Notes: a model not told the origin generated them from the sequence alone. A stretch of DNA of 64,000 nucleotides from JACPLR01 sp041649295 (GCA_041649295.1 JBAZNI010000002.1:1-64000), one strand, 5' to 3'. Positions 25,965-34,451 are shown, counted from the first letter of the stretch. Made by a program: numbers and translations.

Positions 25965-27512
25965 TTTCTGGTTCTTATAAATAACAAAAGCAACTTGTGT
26001 CCTTTCTTTATCAAAGAAATATCCGTTAATTGGAATCCATATATCTTGATTTTCAGAAAGATATTCATTAATATATGTTGCTTGAGGGGTAAATGCATGA
26101 ATTACTAAATAATCTGCTTTTGCAATTTCTCCAGAATCTGATTTATTTGCTGGTATTGGGAGATAATTAAATTCAGAATAATAAACAGCATATGGTTCTA
26201 TCCCTGTTCCTGCAACAGTAATGTTTTTACTCTCAATACTAGCCAACCATTCAAATCCCTCTCTTATTTCTTTAAAACTATCTTTTCTTTCTTTTATTAA
26301 ATAATCTGCGGATTTTAGTTGAAAATAAGCTCCAAAAAGTAAAATTGCAATAATTAATAAAATTGCAATAAATTTATTATATTTTTTAATAGAATCACAT
26401 ACAAAACCCAAGCCAAAACCTGCAACAACTGCCATAGTGATTGTTGTAGGAAACATCCATCTGTCTTCACAAGCTCTTAAATAGAATATGAAAAATAAAC
26501 TAATAAACATAATCAATAACAAGAGAATAAGGTGATTCTGAAGTTTTTTATTTTTATGAATAAAATTATATCCTGCAACTAACTCAAAAAGCATAAGTCC
26601 TAAACCAAGTACAAAAAATACAAAAAATGTGTTCTGAAGGAAATAATGTGGAAAAGTTACCGGAGTCCAATCAAATGGGCTTGGGCCTGTTCCTGCTTTT
26701 GCCCCAGGAGACTTTAAATATTGCCCTCCAAGTAATGCAGGGAAAATATTATCAAAATAAACAAAGTTTAGAATAAAGAAAATTAGTATTGGCAGTATTC
26801 CTAAAATCCCTGCAATCCAAAATTTTTTATTTGCTAATAATAAATTTTTGTTTAATATTAAAACTATAAGGTAAACAAAAAAAGTGGCTCCAATCGGGTA
26901 TCTTGTTAAAGTAGCTAAGCTAAGCAAGAATAAAGATATAAATAAGTATTTCATATCTAATTTTTCTTTATTTGCTTTTACAAAATAATAGATGCTAAAA
27001 AATAAAAGGGGGAGTGCGGGCAAATCTGCTAAAAATCTATATGTATAAAAAAGATGCATCCAGAGAACTGAAAAAATTACTGCTGAAATCAGCCCAACTT
27101 TTTTATTATACATTTCCTTACCTACAAGATAAACTGCAAATATTGTGATTGTCGATGGAATAAGTTCTAATAAAAAGTTAACTCCAGTTTCATTTACCCC
27201 AAGCATAACAAAAAGAGACCAAACTAATGGGAATAAAAGCGGGCGTATAACAGATTCTCCAAGAACCAATGTAGTGTTGTCCCATCTGTGAAATGCAAAA
27301 TTTTTTGCTAAAGCTCCGTAGCATGCAGAATCCCACCATAAAGCCTGTCCATTAACCATAAAAAAATAGTATAGTCTAATTGCAAATGCAAATGCTAAAA
27401 TTCCCACCAAGGTTAAATTATATGGATCTTTAAGCCATTTTGCTATCTTGCCCTTTTTTTCTTCAATTAAATTTTCCCCTGTTTTCTCACTTTCTTCTTT
27501 AATTTCTTGCAT
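25953..27512 (-). CDS. GT39/PMT-2-like membrane glycosyltransferase
   Basis: A 519-residue GT-C protein with a charged cytosolic N-terminus (about 40 residues) and about 11-12 hydrophobic segments. The first external loop has WWDSACYGALAKNFAFH, with the acidic residue expected for ArnT/PMT-like enzymes, and VIRPLLFPLVWSLF follows as the TM3 signature. The last ~100 residues form a small external domain. It overlaps the tail of the convergent fusion gene by 12 bases. Donor is probably a polyprenyl-P sugar. Confidence 0.82.
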   Translation of the reverse strand: MQEIKEESEKTGENLIEEKKGKIAKWLKDPYNLTLVGILAFAFAIRLYYFFMVNGQALWWDSACYGALAKNFAFHRWDNTTLVLGESVIRPLLFPLVWSLFVMLGVNETGVNFLLELIPSTITIFAVYLVGKEMYNKKVGLISAVIFSVLWMHLFYTYRFLADLPALPLLFFSIYYFVKANKEKLDMKYLFISLFLLSLATLTRYPIGATFFVYLIVLILNKNLLLANKKFWIAGILGILPILIFFILNFVYFDNIFPALLGGQYLKSPGAKAGTGPSPFDWTPVTFPHYFLQNTFFVFFVLGLGLMLFELVAGYNFIHKNKKLQNHLILLLLIMFISLFFIFYLRACEDRWMFPTTITMAVVAGFGLGFVCDSIKKYNKFIAILLIIAILLFGAYFQLKSADYLIKERKDSFKEIREGFEWLASIESKNITVAGTGIEPYAVYYSEFNYLPIPANKSDSGEIAKADYLVIHAFTPQATYINEYLSENQDIWIPINGYFFDKERTQVAFVIYKNQKLIS

Positions 27513-27548
27513 AAAAATACTAGGTTAAAGGGTATTTATTTGTTTTGA

Positions 27549-29315
27549 TTATAGATTATGAACATCATAAAGAACATTATCATATAAATGATGTCTAATT
27601 GCTGTAGATAATACAGATGTATCTAACTGGGTTTTGTCCTGAGAATAATCTAAAACTTTTTTTAGCGCAAGTTCTCCTTTAGGAATGCATGAAAAATAAG
27701 TCTTTAATGTTGATAAATCTTTTATTACATTTGCAGAGTGCAATGTTAAATTATTTGTGGTTGCAGAAAGTGAAACTTCAACACTTGTTTTATCTTTGCA
27801 AAATTTAACTGCTGGGTTTTCATTTGGTAAAGAGTTTAAATGTGGGGTTATATGTTTATCAAAAGAATCATACTTGGGCAAATCAGAATCTGAAAGGATT
27901 TTTCTTGCTAATTTGTGCCCATCAGGAACATTTGCAAAAAATGAAAAATGGTCTCTTAAAAACTGGAGTTTAGTTCTGTAATTTTCTAATTCTTCTTTAT
28001 TCATCCATAAGTTAGGATTACTTAATGAAAGTGTTGGGCCGACCCATTTTTTAGGGAATTGCAAAACAGAGCGTTCAAAAAATGTGTCTGGAACATCATT
28101 ATTAACTCCGGTATAAAATCCGTGCTTATGGCAGTAATTTCCAATTTTTGTACCTCTATATGGCGCGAAAATAGATGCCCATGCCATTGTTGGCAGTTCT
28201 GTTTTTTCTTTTAATTTGCAGTTTAATTCTAATGTTTCTAAATCTGCATCTATTCCAACAGGGGTTGGTTCTGAAGTAGCTCCATATGGAAGTCCGAGCA
28301 TTTGCTCTGTTCTAACTCTTAAATTTAATTTATTTAAAAAATCAAAAACATTAAACATTAGTTCATTAGGCATATATCTGTTTAGCACTTCTGTTCTTAC
28401 TATAGGATTTGAAGATTCAATTGCAAAAGTCATTCCAGTACATCCACATTCTTTCATTAACTCAATTCTTTCCTTGCAAATAGGATTTTCTGGATTTGCA
28501 AATTCAAACCTCATCTGCGCATGAAATGGCAATCCAACAGAAGGATATTTTTTTGCAAATTCTCTCATCCAGTTAATACTAACTCCAAATAAATCGTCCT
28601 GAAAATAAATCATTTTTGTTTTTGGAGAAACTTTCCGAATATTCTCAACTTCAGCAATAATATCGTCTACTGCTCTAACCGAAGTGGGAAATAGTCTTTG
28701 TGACGGGCCTAGAGATTTTTCCATGCACTTTACATGATGAGATTCTAAATCAGAACTAATATCTGAAAGTTTGCTGCTGTTATAACAATAAGTGCATGAA
28801 AAAGGACATCCTGTCTGGGTAATAATGCTTTTTATTTCACTATTGTTGTGTTTGTCTGAATAATTATAAAAGGCAGTTCTGTCTGGAATTGGAAATTTCT
28901 CTTGTTTTTCTAATGGCAAGACTCCTTTATTTGCTTCTCCTCTTAAAATTTTCCTAAATGCATTAAGCCCTTCACTAAGAACAATATAATCTGCATGCTT
29001 TTCACATTCTTTTGGAAAATAAGTTGGGTGCGGGCCACCTAAAATAGTTTGTATATTTGGAAATGTTATTTTTAAGTGAGATAAATATTTGAATGTCTGC
29101 AAATGATTTCCAGTATAAAGTGTAAATCCAATTAGTGAAGGATTAAATTCTAATATTTCTCTATCAAGAGAATTAAAATCCTGACTCTTAACTAAAACTA
29201 TTTTTGACTCCCATGCTTCTTCTTTTGCAACTCCTGCTAAGTGCAATAAACCTAGGGGTTCTATAGGAGACTCTTTTGCAATTAATAATACTCTTTTATT
29301 CCTCTTTTCATCCAT
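27549..29315 (-). CDS. B12-binding-domain radical SAM enzyme, long form
   Basis: A 588-residue protein: N-terminal B12-binding-type domain (about 1-145, LGGPHPTYFPKEC), radical SAM core with C170, C174, C177 (TGCPFSCTYCYNSS), then FAIESSNPIVRTEVLNRYM and MLGLPYGATSE. About 200 residues follow the core, longer than the other radical SAM enzymes here; this tail contains no motif I know. The DxHxxG cobalamin ligand is absent. It is 36 bases upstream of the GT39-like gene on the same strand, so the two probably form an operon. Confidence 0.85.
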   Translation of the reverse strand: MDEKRNKRVLLIAKESPIEPLGLLHLAGVAKEEAWESKIVLVKSQDFNSLDREILEFNPSLIGFTLYTGNHLQTFKYLSHLKITFPNIQTILGGPHPTYFPKECEKHADYIVLSEGLNAFRKILRGEANKGVLPLEKQEKFPIPDRTAFYNYSDKHNNSEIKSIITQTGCPFSCTYCYNSSKLSDISSDLESHHVKCMEKSLGPSQRLFPTSVRAVDDIIAEVENIRKVSPKTKMIYFQDDLFGVSINWMREFAKKYPSVGLPFHAQMRFEFANPENPICKERIELMKECGCTGMTFAIESSNPIVRTEVLNRYMPNELMFNVFDFLNKLNLRVRTEQMLGLPYGATSEPTPVGIDADLETLELNCKLKEKTELPTMAWASIFAPYRGTKIGNYCHKHGFYTGVNNDVPDTFFERSVLQFPKKWVGPTLSLSNPNLWMNKEELENYRTKLQFLRDHFSFFANVPDGHKLARKILSDSDLPKYDSFDKHITPHLNSLPNENPAVKFCKDKTSVEVSLSATTNNLTLHSANVIKDLSTLKTYFSCIPKGELALKKVLDYSQDKTQLDTSVLSTAIRHHLYDNVLYDVHNL

Positions 29316-29417
29316 TAGGATTAGTGTAAAAGTTAGCTTAAAAGCATTATGTATTTGAGATGAATATAATTTACTTAGAATATAAAAATATATATAATTA
29401 TTCTTTTTTATAAAACA

Positions 29418-29915
29418 ATGAACAATAAAATAAGAACATTATCAGAATTAAAGGAAATATTAAGAAGAGAAAAAGAAAACGGCAAGATAATTGTAACTAC
29501 AAACGGCAGTTTTGATTTAATGCACTCTGCTCATGTTGCTCTGCTTGAAAAAGCTAAAAAAGAAGGAGATATTCTTATTGTTTTATTAAATAGTGATGCA
29601 TCTATTAAAAGAAATAAAGGTGAAAAAAGGCCTATAATCCCTCAGGAAGAAAGGGCAAAAATGTTAGCAGGTTTAGCATCTGTAGATTATATAATCATTT
29701 TTGAAGAAGATAAACCTCTTAGAGTTTTAGAAGAGATAAAACCAAATAAACATGTCAAGGGAGGAACTTTTTTAGTTGGCAGGATTAATGAGGAAAGAGA
29801 TTTAATCAGTAACTGGGGAGGGGAATTTAAGCACTTTGAATTAGAATCTGGTTTCTCAACAACTGAAATAATAGAAACTATCTTGCAAAGATATGGGAAT
29901 TCTTCTTTATTATAA
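29418..29915 (+). CDS. HldE C-terminal-like (RfaE2) nucleotidyltransferase
   Basis: A 165-residue cytidylyltransferase-fold protein closely matching the ADP-heptose-forming half of HldE: TNGSFDLMHSAHVALLEKA (HxGH-type site, here HSAH), VLLNSDASIKRNKGEKRPI, PQEERAKMLAGLASVDYI, FEEDKPLRVLEEI and KGG. The C-terminal GFSTTEIIETI also matches. It should join NMP from a nucleotide triphosphate to a sugar- or polyol-phosphate; heptose is the obvious but unproven substrate. No kinase domain is fused. Two GT9 (heptosyltransferase-family) genes are nearby. Confidence 0.83.
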   Translation: MNNKIRTLSELKEILRREKENGKIIVTTNGSFDLMHSAHVALLEKAKKEGDILIVLLNSDASIKRNKGEKRPIIPQEERAKMLAGLASVDYIIIFEEDKPLRVLEEIKPNKHVKGGTFLVGRINEERDLISNWGGEFKHFELESGFSTTEIIETILQRYGNSSLL

Positions 29916-29949
29916 TAATCTTTAAATAATAGATAATTAAATTAATTTT

Positions 29950-30258
29950 ATGCAACAAGTATACTTATTTAGAAAAAGTGACAGAGAATGTGTAGTTTGT
30001 TCTTCTGATATGCCTATTAAAACTTCAGTAGAAGGAAAAAGAGAGGGATTATTTTATTGCCAAGAAGAAAAATTTGGAGAATATTACCCTGTTTTATGTC
30101 AAGAAGAAAATTGTCGTGCTAAAGTTGCAACTTTGGTTATGGATCTTGATGACTTTGAACCAGTTATGTTAGACTGTGGCAGGGAATTTGGAAGAGAATT
30201 AGCTAATAGAAGAAAATGTAATTTTATTGATTTATCAGAATCTAGAAGTGAAGATTAA
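29950..30258 (+). CDS. Unknown small Cys-containing protein
   Basis: A 102-residue soluble acidic protein with CVVC (residues 14-17) near the N-terminus and further Cys at about 42, 55, 60, 82 and 95, which suggests a zinc site (CQEENC in the middle). No family recognised. It begins 34 bases after the HldE-like gene, in the same direction, and overlaps the convergent GT9 gene by four bases. Codon use fits the neighbourhood. Confidence 0.6.
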   Translation: MQQVYLFRKSDRECVVCSSDMPIKTSVEGKREGLFYCQEEKFGEYYPVLCQEENCRAKVATLVMDLDDFEPVMLDCGREFGRELANRRKCNFIDLSESRSED

Positions 30259-31235
30259 TCTCTTAAAGCGTCTAAGACTTCTTTTACTGAAATACTATTG
30301 ACTAAATCCTTGTCATATTGGTCCATTTTTTCAGGGAAAAAATCCTTTAACATTGGAGAAACTATTTTTTTTAACAATCCATATCCCTCTATTTCATGTG
30401 GAGGTGTGCAGAAAAATAATCCTATTGTTGGTTTATTTAAAGCTAAAGAAGTATGCAGTGCTAAACTATCTGCAGAAATAACTTTATCGCAAATATCAAC
30501 AAGTGCAAAGAAATTTTTTAGAGAATCTCTTGTATCTGTTTTGTAAACTTTAATTCCTTTTATTTTTAATCTACTTGATAAATTCTCAATTGCTTCTTGT
30601 TCTTCAGGGCCCCAAATTAAAACAATCTCATAACCTTTTTTTCTTGCTTCTGGAACAAACTCTTCTAATTTTTCTAGTGCCCATGCTTTTGAAGGCCATC
30701 TTGGAGAGCTTCCGATATTAATTCCTAATAATCTCTTGCCTTTAAGGTTGTTTTTTTCTAAAAAATCATGTGCAAATTTTCTTGCACTTTCATTATTAAA
30801 AAGTTTGATTTTTTGTTTTTTATATTTTAATTTAAGTGCTTCAAAAATCATTTCCTGATATGTTTTCCTGTTTGATTTTTTTAATTCATCATCAAAAATA
30901 GTATTAAGGTAGTATTCTGCTTCTGGGTTAAAACTAGCTGGGAAACCATCCATATAATAGTAACCGTATTTTTCTTTTGCTTTTATTTTAGATGAAAGTT
31001 GTGTAGCTGTTTCATCAATATCTACACTATAAAGTATATCAAATTCTTTGTTAACTTCGCACGGAATTGTTAGTATTTCGTTAATATTTTTATTTCCTTC
31101 GAGTATCTCCCTGCACATTGGTTTAGTAATCCAAGTTACACTACTATTAGGATATTTTTCTTTAATTGCTTCTATTATCGGAATAGTCCGCACTACGTCC
31201 CCAATTGCCCCGAGTTTGAGTATGCAGATTTCCAT
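30255..31235 (-). CDS. GT9 (heptosyltransferase-family) glycosyltransferase
   Basis: A 326-residue GT-B enzyme of the ADP-heptose:LPS heptosyltransferase family: ICILKLGAIGDVVRTIPIIE at the N-terminus, a second Rossmann domain beginning LLGINIGSSPRWPSKAW (about 164), and the donor-site region ISADSLALHTSLALNKPTIG with LFFCTPPHEIEG near the end. Bacterial homologues extend LPS core; this organism has no LPS, so the acceptor must be another surface glycan. It is divergent from the secreted-protein gene at 31338 across an (AT)10 repeat. Confidence 0.87.
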   Translation of the reverse strand: MEICILKLGAIGDVVRTIPIIEAIKEKYPNSSVTWITKPMCREILEGNKNINEILTIPCEVNKEFDILYSVDIDETATQLSSKIKAKEKYGYYYMDGFPASFNPEAEYYLNTIFDDELKKSNRKTYQEMIFEALKLKYKKQKIKLFNNESARKFAHDFLEKNNLKGKRLLGINIGSSPRWPSKAWALEKLEEFVPEARKKGYEIVLIWGPEEQEAIENLSSRLKIKGIKVYKTDTRDSLKNFFALVDICDKVISADSLALHTSLALNKPTIGLFFCTPPHEIEGYGLLKKIVSPMLKDFFPEKMDQYDKDLVNSISVKEVLDALRD

Positions 31236-31253
31236 TTAAAACTTAAATCCGAA

Positions 31254-31273
31254 ATATATATATATATATATAT
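31254..31273. repeat. (AT)10 dinucleotide repeat in a divergent promoter
   Basis: An uninterrupted run of ten AT units lies between the GT9 start (31235, minus) and the secreted-protein leader (plus). It can serve as TATA element for either gene. Short dinucleotide tracts like this change length by slippage. Confidence 0.9.
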
Positions 31274-31337
31274 CTTTTCTTTAACTCTTATAACTTAAGT
31301 TTTTAAGTTGAACATTGAATGAAAGGGGGTTGATAAA
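31274..31337 (+). promoter_or_regulatory. 5' leader with Shine-Dalgarno, shared with the gene at 4605
   Basis: Contains TTCTTTAACTCTTAT and then ATTGAATGAAAGGGGGT (31314-31330), the latter 17 bases identical to the leader before 4605. GGGGGT (31325-31330) precedes ATG 31338 by seven bases. ATG at 31319 opens only MKGG before TGA, so it is not a gene; the GGGGGT is best read as a ribosome binding site. Confidence 0.6.
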
Positions 31338-31748
31338 ATGAAAGATAATAAACAAATTTGGACTATTATCGGGATAACTGTTATTGTCGCATTGGTTGTT
31401 TCTTTAGGAGTTGCCGGCATAACTGGTAATGTTATAAAAGTTCGCCAATCATTAGTTGGAACTCAAGTTTATACTAAGGCAGAGGTTGATAGTGCGTTAT
31501 CCCGACTCAATTCTCAGCTTAGATATGGCACTGATGGCATAACTTATGATATGCTTATTCGATTGGATAAATGTGTTGTTATTAAAGATGAACAGGCTAA
31601 TGGGGTTGTGTCATGTGATGCTATTTGCAAAAATAATGGTGAGGGCATGATTTGTGTTGATGCGGATTATCAAGGAAATTTAAGACCTTGCTCAGACTCG
31701 GCTGGAAGTGTAAACACAGATAGATTCTGTAAATGTTGTGGGCTGTAG
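31338..31748 (+). CDS. Secreted/anchored small Cys-rich protein
   Basis: A 136-residue protein with a short charged N-terminus and one hydrophobic segment (about residues 8-31), then an exported domain. The C-terminal half holds seven Cys (CVVIKDE, SCDAICKNNGEGMICVDAD, CSDSAG, CKCCGL), so disulfide bonding outside the cell is likely. YTKAEVDSALSRLNSQL is a short helix often found after the anchor in archaeal secreted proteins. No enzymatic motif. It has a strong Shine-Dalgarno and a T-rich 3' end, both resembling those of the gene at 4605. Confidence 0.7.
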   Translation: MKDNKQIWTIIGITVIVALVVSLGVAGITGNVIKVRQSLVGTQVYTKAEVDSALSRLNSQLRYGTDGITYDMLIRLDKCVVIKDEQANGVVSCDAICKNNGEGMICVDADYQGNLRPCSDSAGSVNTDRFCKCCGL

Positions 31749-31794
31749 TTAAGTTTATTATTAATTTTCTCTTTTTCTTTCTTTTTTATTTAAT

Positions 31795-31936
31795 CTAATC
31801 ATAAATATTCTTTCTATGCCCAATTCTTAGAACTATAATCCTATTCATAGAAATAACAACATCACAAGGCAATTTTAATATTTTGTAATTTCTTTAGAAA
31901 TTTCTCTGCATTCTTTTCAATTTGAATGGAATACAT
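31795..31936 (-). pseudogene. Decayed RelE-type toxin gene
   Basis: From ATG 31936 the frame reads MYSIQIEKNAEKFLKKLQN and soon stops; in the next frame the remainder reads VVISMNRIIVLRIGHRKNIYD and ends at TAG 31795. This is the start and end of a RelE/ParE-family toxin with about 35 residues missing from the middle plus a frameshift. The last bases are nearly identical to the end of the intact RelE gene at 33986-34234. It begins four bases after the antitoxin-like stop, the usual antitoxin-toxin order. Confidence 0.65.
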
Positions 31937-31937
31937 T

Positions 31938-32072
31938 TTATCTAAGGGTAATTCCTAATTCTTTAGCAACTTGTTCAATAGGTTTTACTTTTCCTCTTTC
32001 AACATTTTCCAAAGCAGTTTTAATATCTTCAATTTCTCCTTCACTTAAAATTTGTATAGTTATTTTATCCAT
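31938..32072 (-). CDS. Small antitoxin-like protein next to a dead RelE
   Basis: A 44-residue protein, MDKITIQILSEGEIEDIKTA... ending KPIEQVAKELGITLR, resembling the short antitoxins paired with archaeal RelE toxins. It is intact although the toxin downstream is destroyed, so it may persist as an orphan antitoxin. A TATA-like AT-rich segment lies upstream of 32072. Together with the toxin remnant and the zinc protein it fills the 640-base gap between 31749 and 32391. Confidence 0.5.
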   Translation of the reverse strand: MDKITIQILSEGEIEDIKTALENVERGKVKPIEQVAKELGITLR

Positions 32073-32157
32073 ATTATATAGTGACTATAACTAATATATA
32101 AACAATTCCATTGACTTAAAAAATAAGCTGATAATCTTTAACAAAACTTATATATTC

Positions 32158-32331
32158 TTAATCTCTTCTTTGATAACAGAAGTGACATTTGGGATAATCT
32201 TCGGGAAATGTTCCTTCTTTTAACATTTTTCTTAATCTTGCAGTTTCAATGCTAGAATCTATATATTCTTCTGCTCCACAAGAACAGGGGTTGTTTTCAC
32301 AATGTACACAATAAAAATAAGGTTCTTCCAT
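32158..32331 (-). CDS. 57-residue zinc-knuckle protein
   Basis: ATG 32331 opens a 57-residue frame with CVHC (8-11), CSC (16-18) and a C-terminal CHFC (49-52), separated by a helical segment rich in charge. The Cys pairs would suit one or two zinc sites. Its start is about 60 bases from the divergent nucleoside deoxyribosyltransferase-like gene, sharing the promoter region. No family recognised; conserved Cys spacing is the reason to call it a gene. Confidence 0.6.
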   Translation of the reverse strand: MEEPYFYCVHCENNPCSCGAEEYIDSSIETARLRKMLKEGTFPEDYPKCHFCYQRRD

Positions 32332-32391
32332 TAGCAACAGATACTTCTCTACATTAAAAATATTTATATATTAAGCCCAATAATTAAAATT

Positions 32392-32796
32392 ATGAAAATA
32401 TACATAGCCGGCAAGTTATGCAGTGAAAATGAAAAAGAAATGCTTGAGAAAATAGCAGAGCTATGTGAAGAACTAGGATTTAAAACATTTCTTCCACACA
32501 GAGATGTTGGCATATGCAAAGACATAAAAGATGTTAAAAGAATTTTTGAATCAGATATAATTAAAGGTTTTAAAGATGTTAAATTAGTTGTTGCTCTTCT
32601 TGATGGTTTGCATGTTGGTGCAGGAACAGCTTGGGAATTAGGATATGCTTATGCTCATAAAATTCCTGCTATTGGATTAAAAACAGATGAATCAGTTAAA
32701 GATTCTTTAGATTCTTTAAGTGCAATTCTCATAGGAAGCATGAAAATAGTTAATAGTTTTGAAGAATTAGAAAGAGAATTAAGGAAATTTAAATAG
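32392..32796 (+). CDS. Nucleoside 2-deoxyribosyltransferase-like protein
   Basis: A 134-residue protein of the nucleoside deoxyribosyltransferase/Rcl family: N-terminal KIYIAGKL, LPHRDVGIC, a DIIKGFKDVKLVVALLDG strand and GAGTAWELGYAYAHKIP, where the Glu (about residue 83) matches the catalytic nucleophile of the family. The family cleaves or exchanges the N-glycosidic bond of (deoxy)nucleosides or nucleotides. A TATA-like TATTTATATATTAAG is about 30 bases upstream of the ATG. It lies within the accessory island but looks intact. Confidence 0.82.
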   Translation: MKIYIAGKLCSENEKEMLEKIAELCEELGFKTFLPHRDVGICKDIKDVKRIFESDIIKGFKDVKLVVALLDGLHVGAGTAWELGYAYAHKIPAIGLKTDESVKDSLDSLSAILIGSMKIVNSFEELERELRKFK

Positions 32797-32866
32797 AGTA
32801 ACGCTCGCTTCGCTCGCTTTGGGTTAAAAATATTACAATGCTCCGAAACCAGCTCTGCTAGGTTTC

Positions 32867-33000
32867 TCCGCTTATACTTATTTAATGCCGGTAAAATCTA
32901 TGTTGGTTCTACTGATACTTACACCTCAATCCATATGATTGTTTATTAGCATTAACTCTGGTTCTTAGCGAAAAACTTAGCTATGCCTGTTTTGAGCAGT
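32867..33000 (+). pseudogene. Possible remnant of a GIY-YIG nuclease
   Basis: The stretch reads LYLFNAGKIYVGSTDTY, close to the GIY-YIG core (Y-VGST), then stops; an HNSG-like piece (NSGS) appears in another frame after about 15 codons. Only this short similarity supports the call, and the 220-base spacer otherwise shows no gene. A GC-richer palindromic-looking patch (CGCTCGCTTCGCTCGC) follows the previous gene. Confidence 0.25.
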
Positions 33001-33017
33001 TAGAATAATCTTATATC

Positions 33018-33935
33018 CTAGCCATCAATCTTGTCTTCCATTTTTGAGCTTTCTACTGGGTTGTCTCTCCAGGCAGGATTAAACACTTTCTTGCTGTGCA
33101 TTTCTTTGAATGAGCGGTAATAAATGTATAATCGTGCAAAATATAACTGCAATAACCAGTAAGCTTGTTTTAAATTTCTTGGCTGTTTTAGTGTAAAAAA
33201 CAAACCTTCTTTAATTTCATTGAAAAAACTCTTTGTTCTTGGCATATCGGGAGCAATCTTGCTTATATTTTCATGAGCTTTAATAACTCTGATTCTCTGA
33301 TTTAGCCAATCTTTCCAGTTGTCGGGGTATTTAATAAAGACTTTTGCTTCTGGAACATAACCTATTTTATATCCTGCTTTCCAAACTAAATAAGGTATAA
33401 TGCAGTCTTCTGGAACATCTTCTGGAATTTCTTTAACAATGCTATTTCTTATTGCGAATAAATATCCTGATGTCTGAAAAAATTCTCCTTCTTTGCTAAG
33501 TCTGTTGCGGACTTTATCAACACCTTTGAAAAGAACTTTTGCCCAAAAACCATATTTAGTATCTGGAGAGTCAATTGCAACTGGCTGTCCAGTTATGCAT
33601 CCTATTTTCTCGTCCTTAAATGTATTTATTATTTCTTTCAGTGCATTATCAGAAACATAAACATCTCCATCTGTGAATATAATTAAATCATTTTTATTGT
33701 CAGAATAAAGCATTTCAAACAGCATATTAAGTGCAAAAGATTTTCCTTCGCCAGGGTCGGGAATAAAGTCAAATCTTTTATCAGATATTTCTTTTCTTAA
33801 AAATTCTTCAACTTCTGGAAATGGGTCTACAACAATAACTTTCAAATCTTTGCTTTTTGACTGTTTTAGAAATGTTTCAACTGCTTTTTTAGTTGCTTTT
33901 GGTTCATTATAAGAAGTAATTATAATGGTTATCAT
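33018..33935 (-). CDS. GT2 family glycosyltransferase
   Basis: A 305-residue GT-A enzyme: ITIIITSYNEPKATKKAVET, FIPDPGEGKSFALN, the metal site FTDGDVYVSDNAL (DGD, about residue 89), and late IPEDCIIPYLVWKAGYKIG. The C-terminal 80 residues include amphipathic segments but no clear membrane anchor. It stands alone at the edge of the toxin-antitoxin genes. Specificity unknown. Confidence 0.85.
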   Translation of the reverse strand: MITIIITSYNEPKATKKAVETFLKQSKSKDLKVIVVDPFPEVEEFLRKEISDKRFDFIPDPGEGKSFALNMLFEMLYSDNKNDLIIFTDGDVYVSDNALKEIINTFKDEKIGCITGQPVAIDSPDTKYGFWAKVLFKGVDKVRNRLSKEGEFFQTSGYLFAIRNSIVKEIPEDVPEDCIIPYLVWKAGYKIGYVPEAKVFIKYPDNWKDWLNQRIRVIKAHENISKIAPDMPRTKSFFNEIKEGLFFTLKQPRNLKQAYWLLQLYFARLYIYYRSFKEMHSKKVFNPAWRDNPVESSKMEDKIDG

Positions 33936-33985
33936 TATATAAAAAGCCAGTAATATCTTTAAATAGTTTTTGCAATCAATATAAG

Positions 33986-34234
33986 TTAATCATAAATCTT
34001 CTTTCTATGCCCAACCTCAATAACAAAGATTATTTTTCGTATGTCATCTATACTAAGGATTGCTCTGTGTTCACCTATCCGGGCAATAAAATAATTTGTC
34101 CCTTCTTTTCTTTTTATAAAATGGTAAGGCCTAATTTTTATTCTTTCCATAACATTTACAATTCTAAATTGAACATTTTTTTCAAGTTTATTAAACTGCT
34201 TCTCTGCTGTTTCTGAAAATTCGACAGAATACAT
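33986..34234 (-). CDS. RelE/ParE-family toxin
   Basis: An 82-residue protein with the RelE fold pattern: MYSVEFSETAEKQFNKLEKN at the start, basic middle (RIKIRPYHFIKRK), and the C-terminal strand ARIGEHRAILSIDD...VIEVGHRKKIYD. Family toxins cut mRNA in the ribosome or inhibit gyrase; the basic and Tyr/His residues near the C-terminus favour the RNase type. Its ATG begins one base after the antitoxin stop at 34236, so the two are coupled. Confidence 0.85.
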   Translation of the reverse strand: MYSVEFSETAEKQFNKLEKNVQFRIVNVMERIKIRPYHFIKRKEGTNYFIARIGEHRAILSIDDIRKIIFVIEVGHRKKIYD

Positions 34235-34235
34235 T

Positions 34236-34451
34236 TTACCTCATTTTTTTCTTGATATTCTCAAGAGAAATTGTCTTTCCTGCTTTTATTTCTTTTTCAG
34301 AAACTGCAATATTATGTTTTGTTTCTTCTGAAAATTCAAGTCTATCCTCTATTAAATCCCACACTATGCTTTCATAACTTTCTTTTTCGTGCATTTTCAT
34401 TTCAGCGAGTTTGTTAAGCAACTCTCTGCTTATCTGTATTGTGGTTTCCAT
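34236..34451 (-). CDS. Ribbon-helix-helix antitoxin of the RelE pair
   Basis: A 71-residue protein: N-terminal TTIQISRELLNKLAEMKMHE is a ribbon-helix-helix DNA-binding start, as in archaeal VapB/RelB-type antitoxins, and the C-terminal charged tail would wrap the toxin. It precedes the toxin by one base. An AT-rich TATA region (TATATAGTCG...TATATATTTATAAATG) lies just upstream, where antitoxin-toxin complexes usually bind to repress their own operon. Confidence 0.8.
   Translation of the reverse strand: METTIQISRELLNKLAEMKMHEKESYESIVWDLIEDRLEFSEETKHNIAVSEKEIKAGKTISLENIKKKMR

Noticed and set aside
29418..31235. Lipopolysaccharide core synthesis
   Set aside because: HldE-like and GT9 genes suggest heptose transfer, but the cell is archaeal and no lipid A gene is seen; another surface glycan is the only sensible acceptor.
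32797..32815. CGCTCGCTTCGCTCGC patch as a repeat or CRISPR unit
   Set aside because: Only one copy is clear; a similar GCGAG...AGCGAGCG patch near 37301 is not identical. No array with regular spacing exists anywhere in the window.
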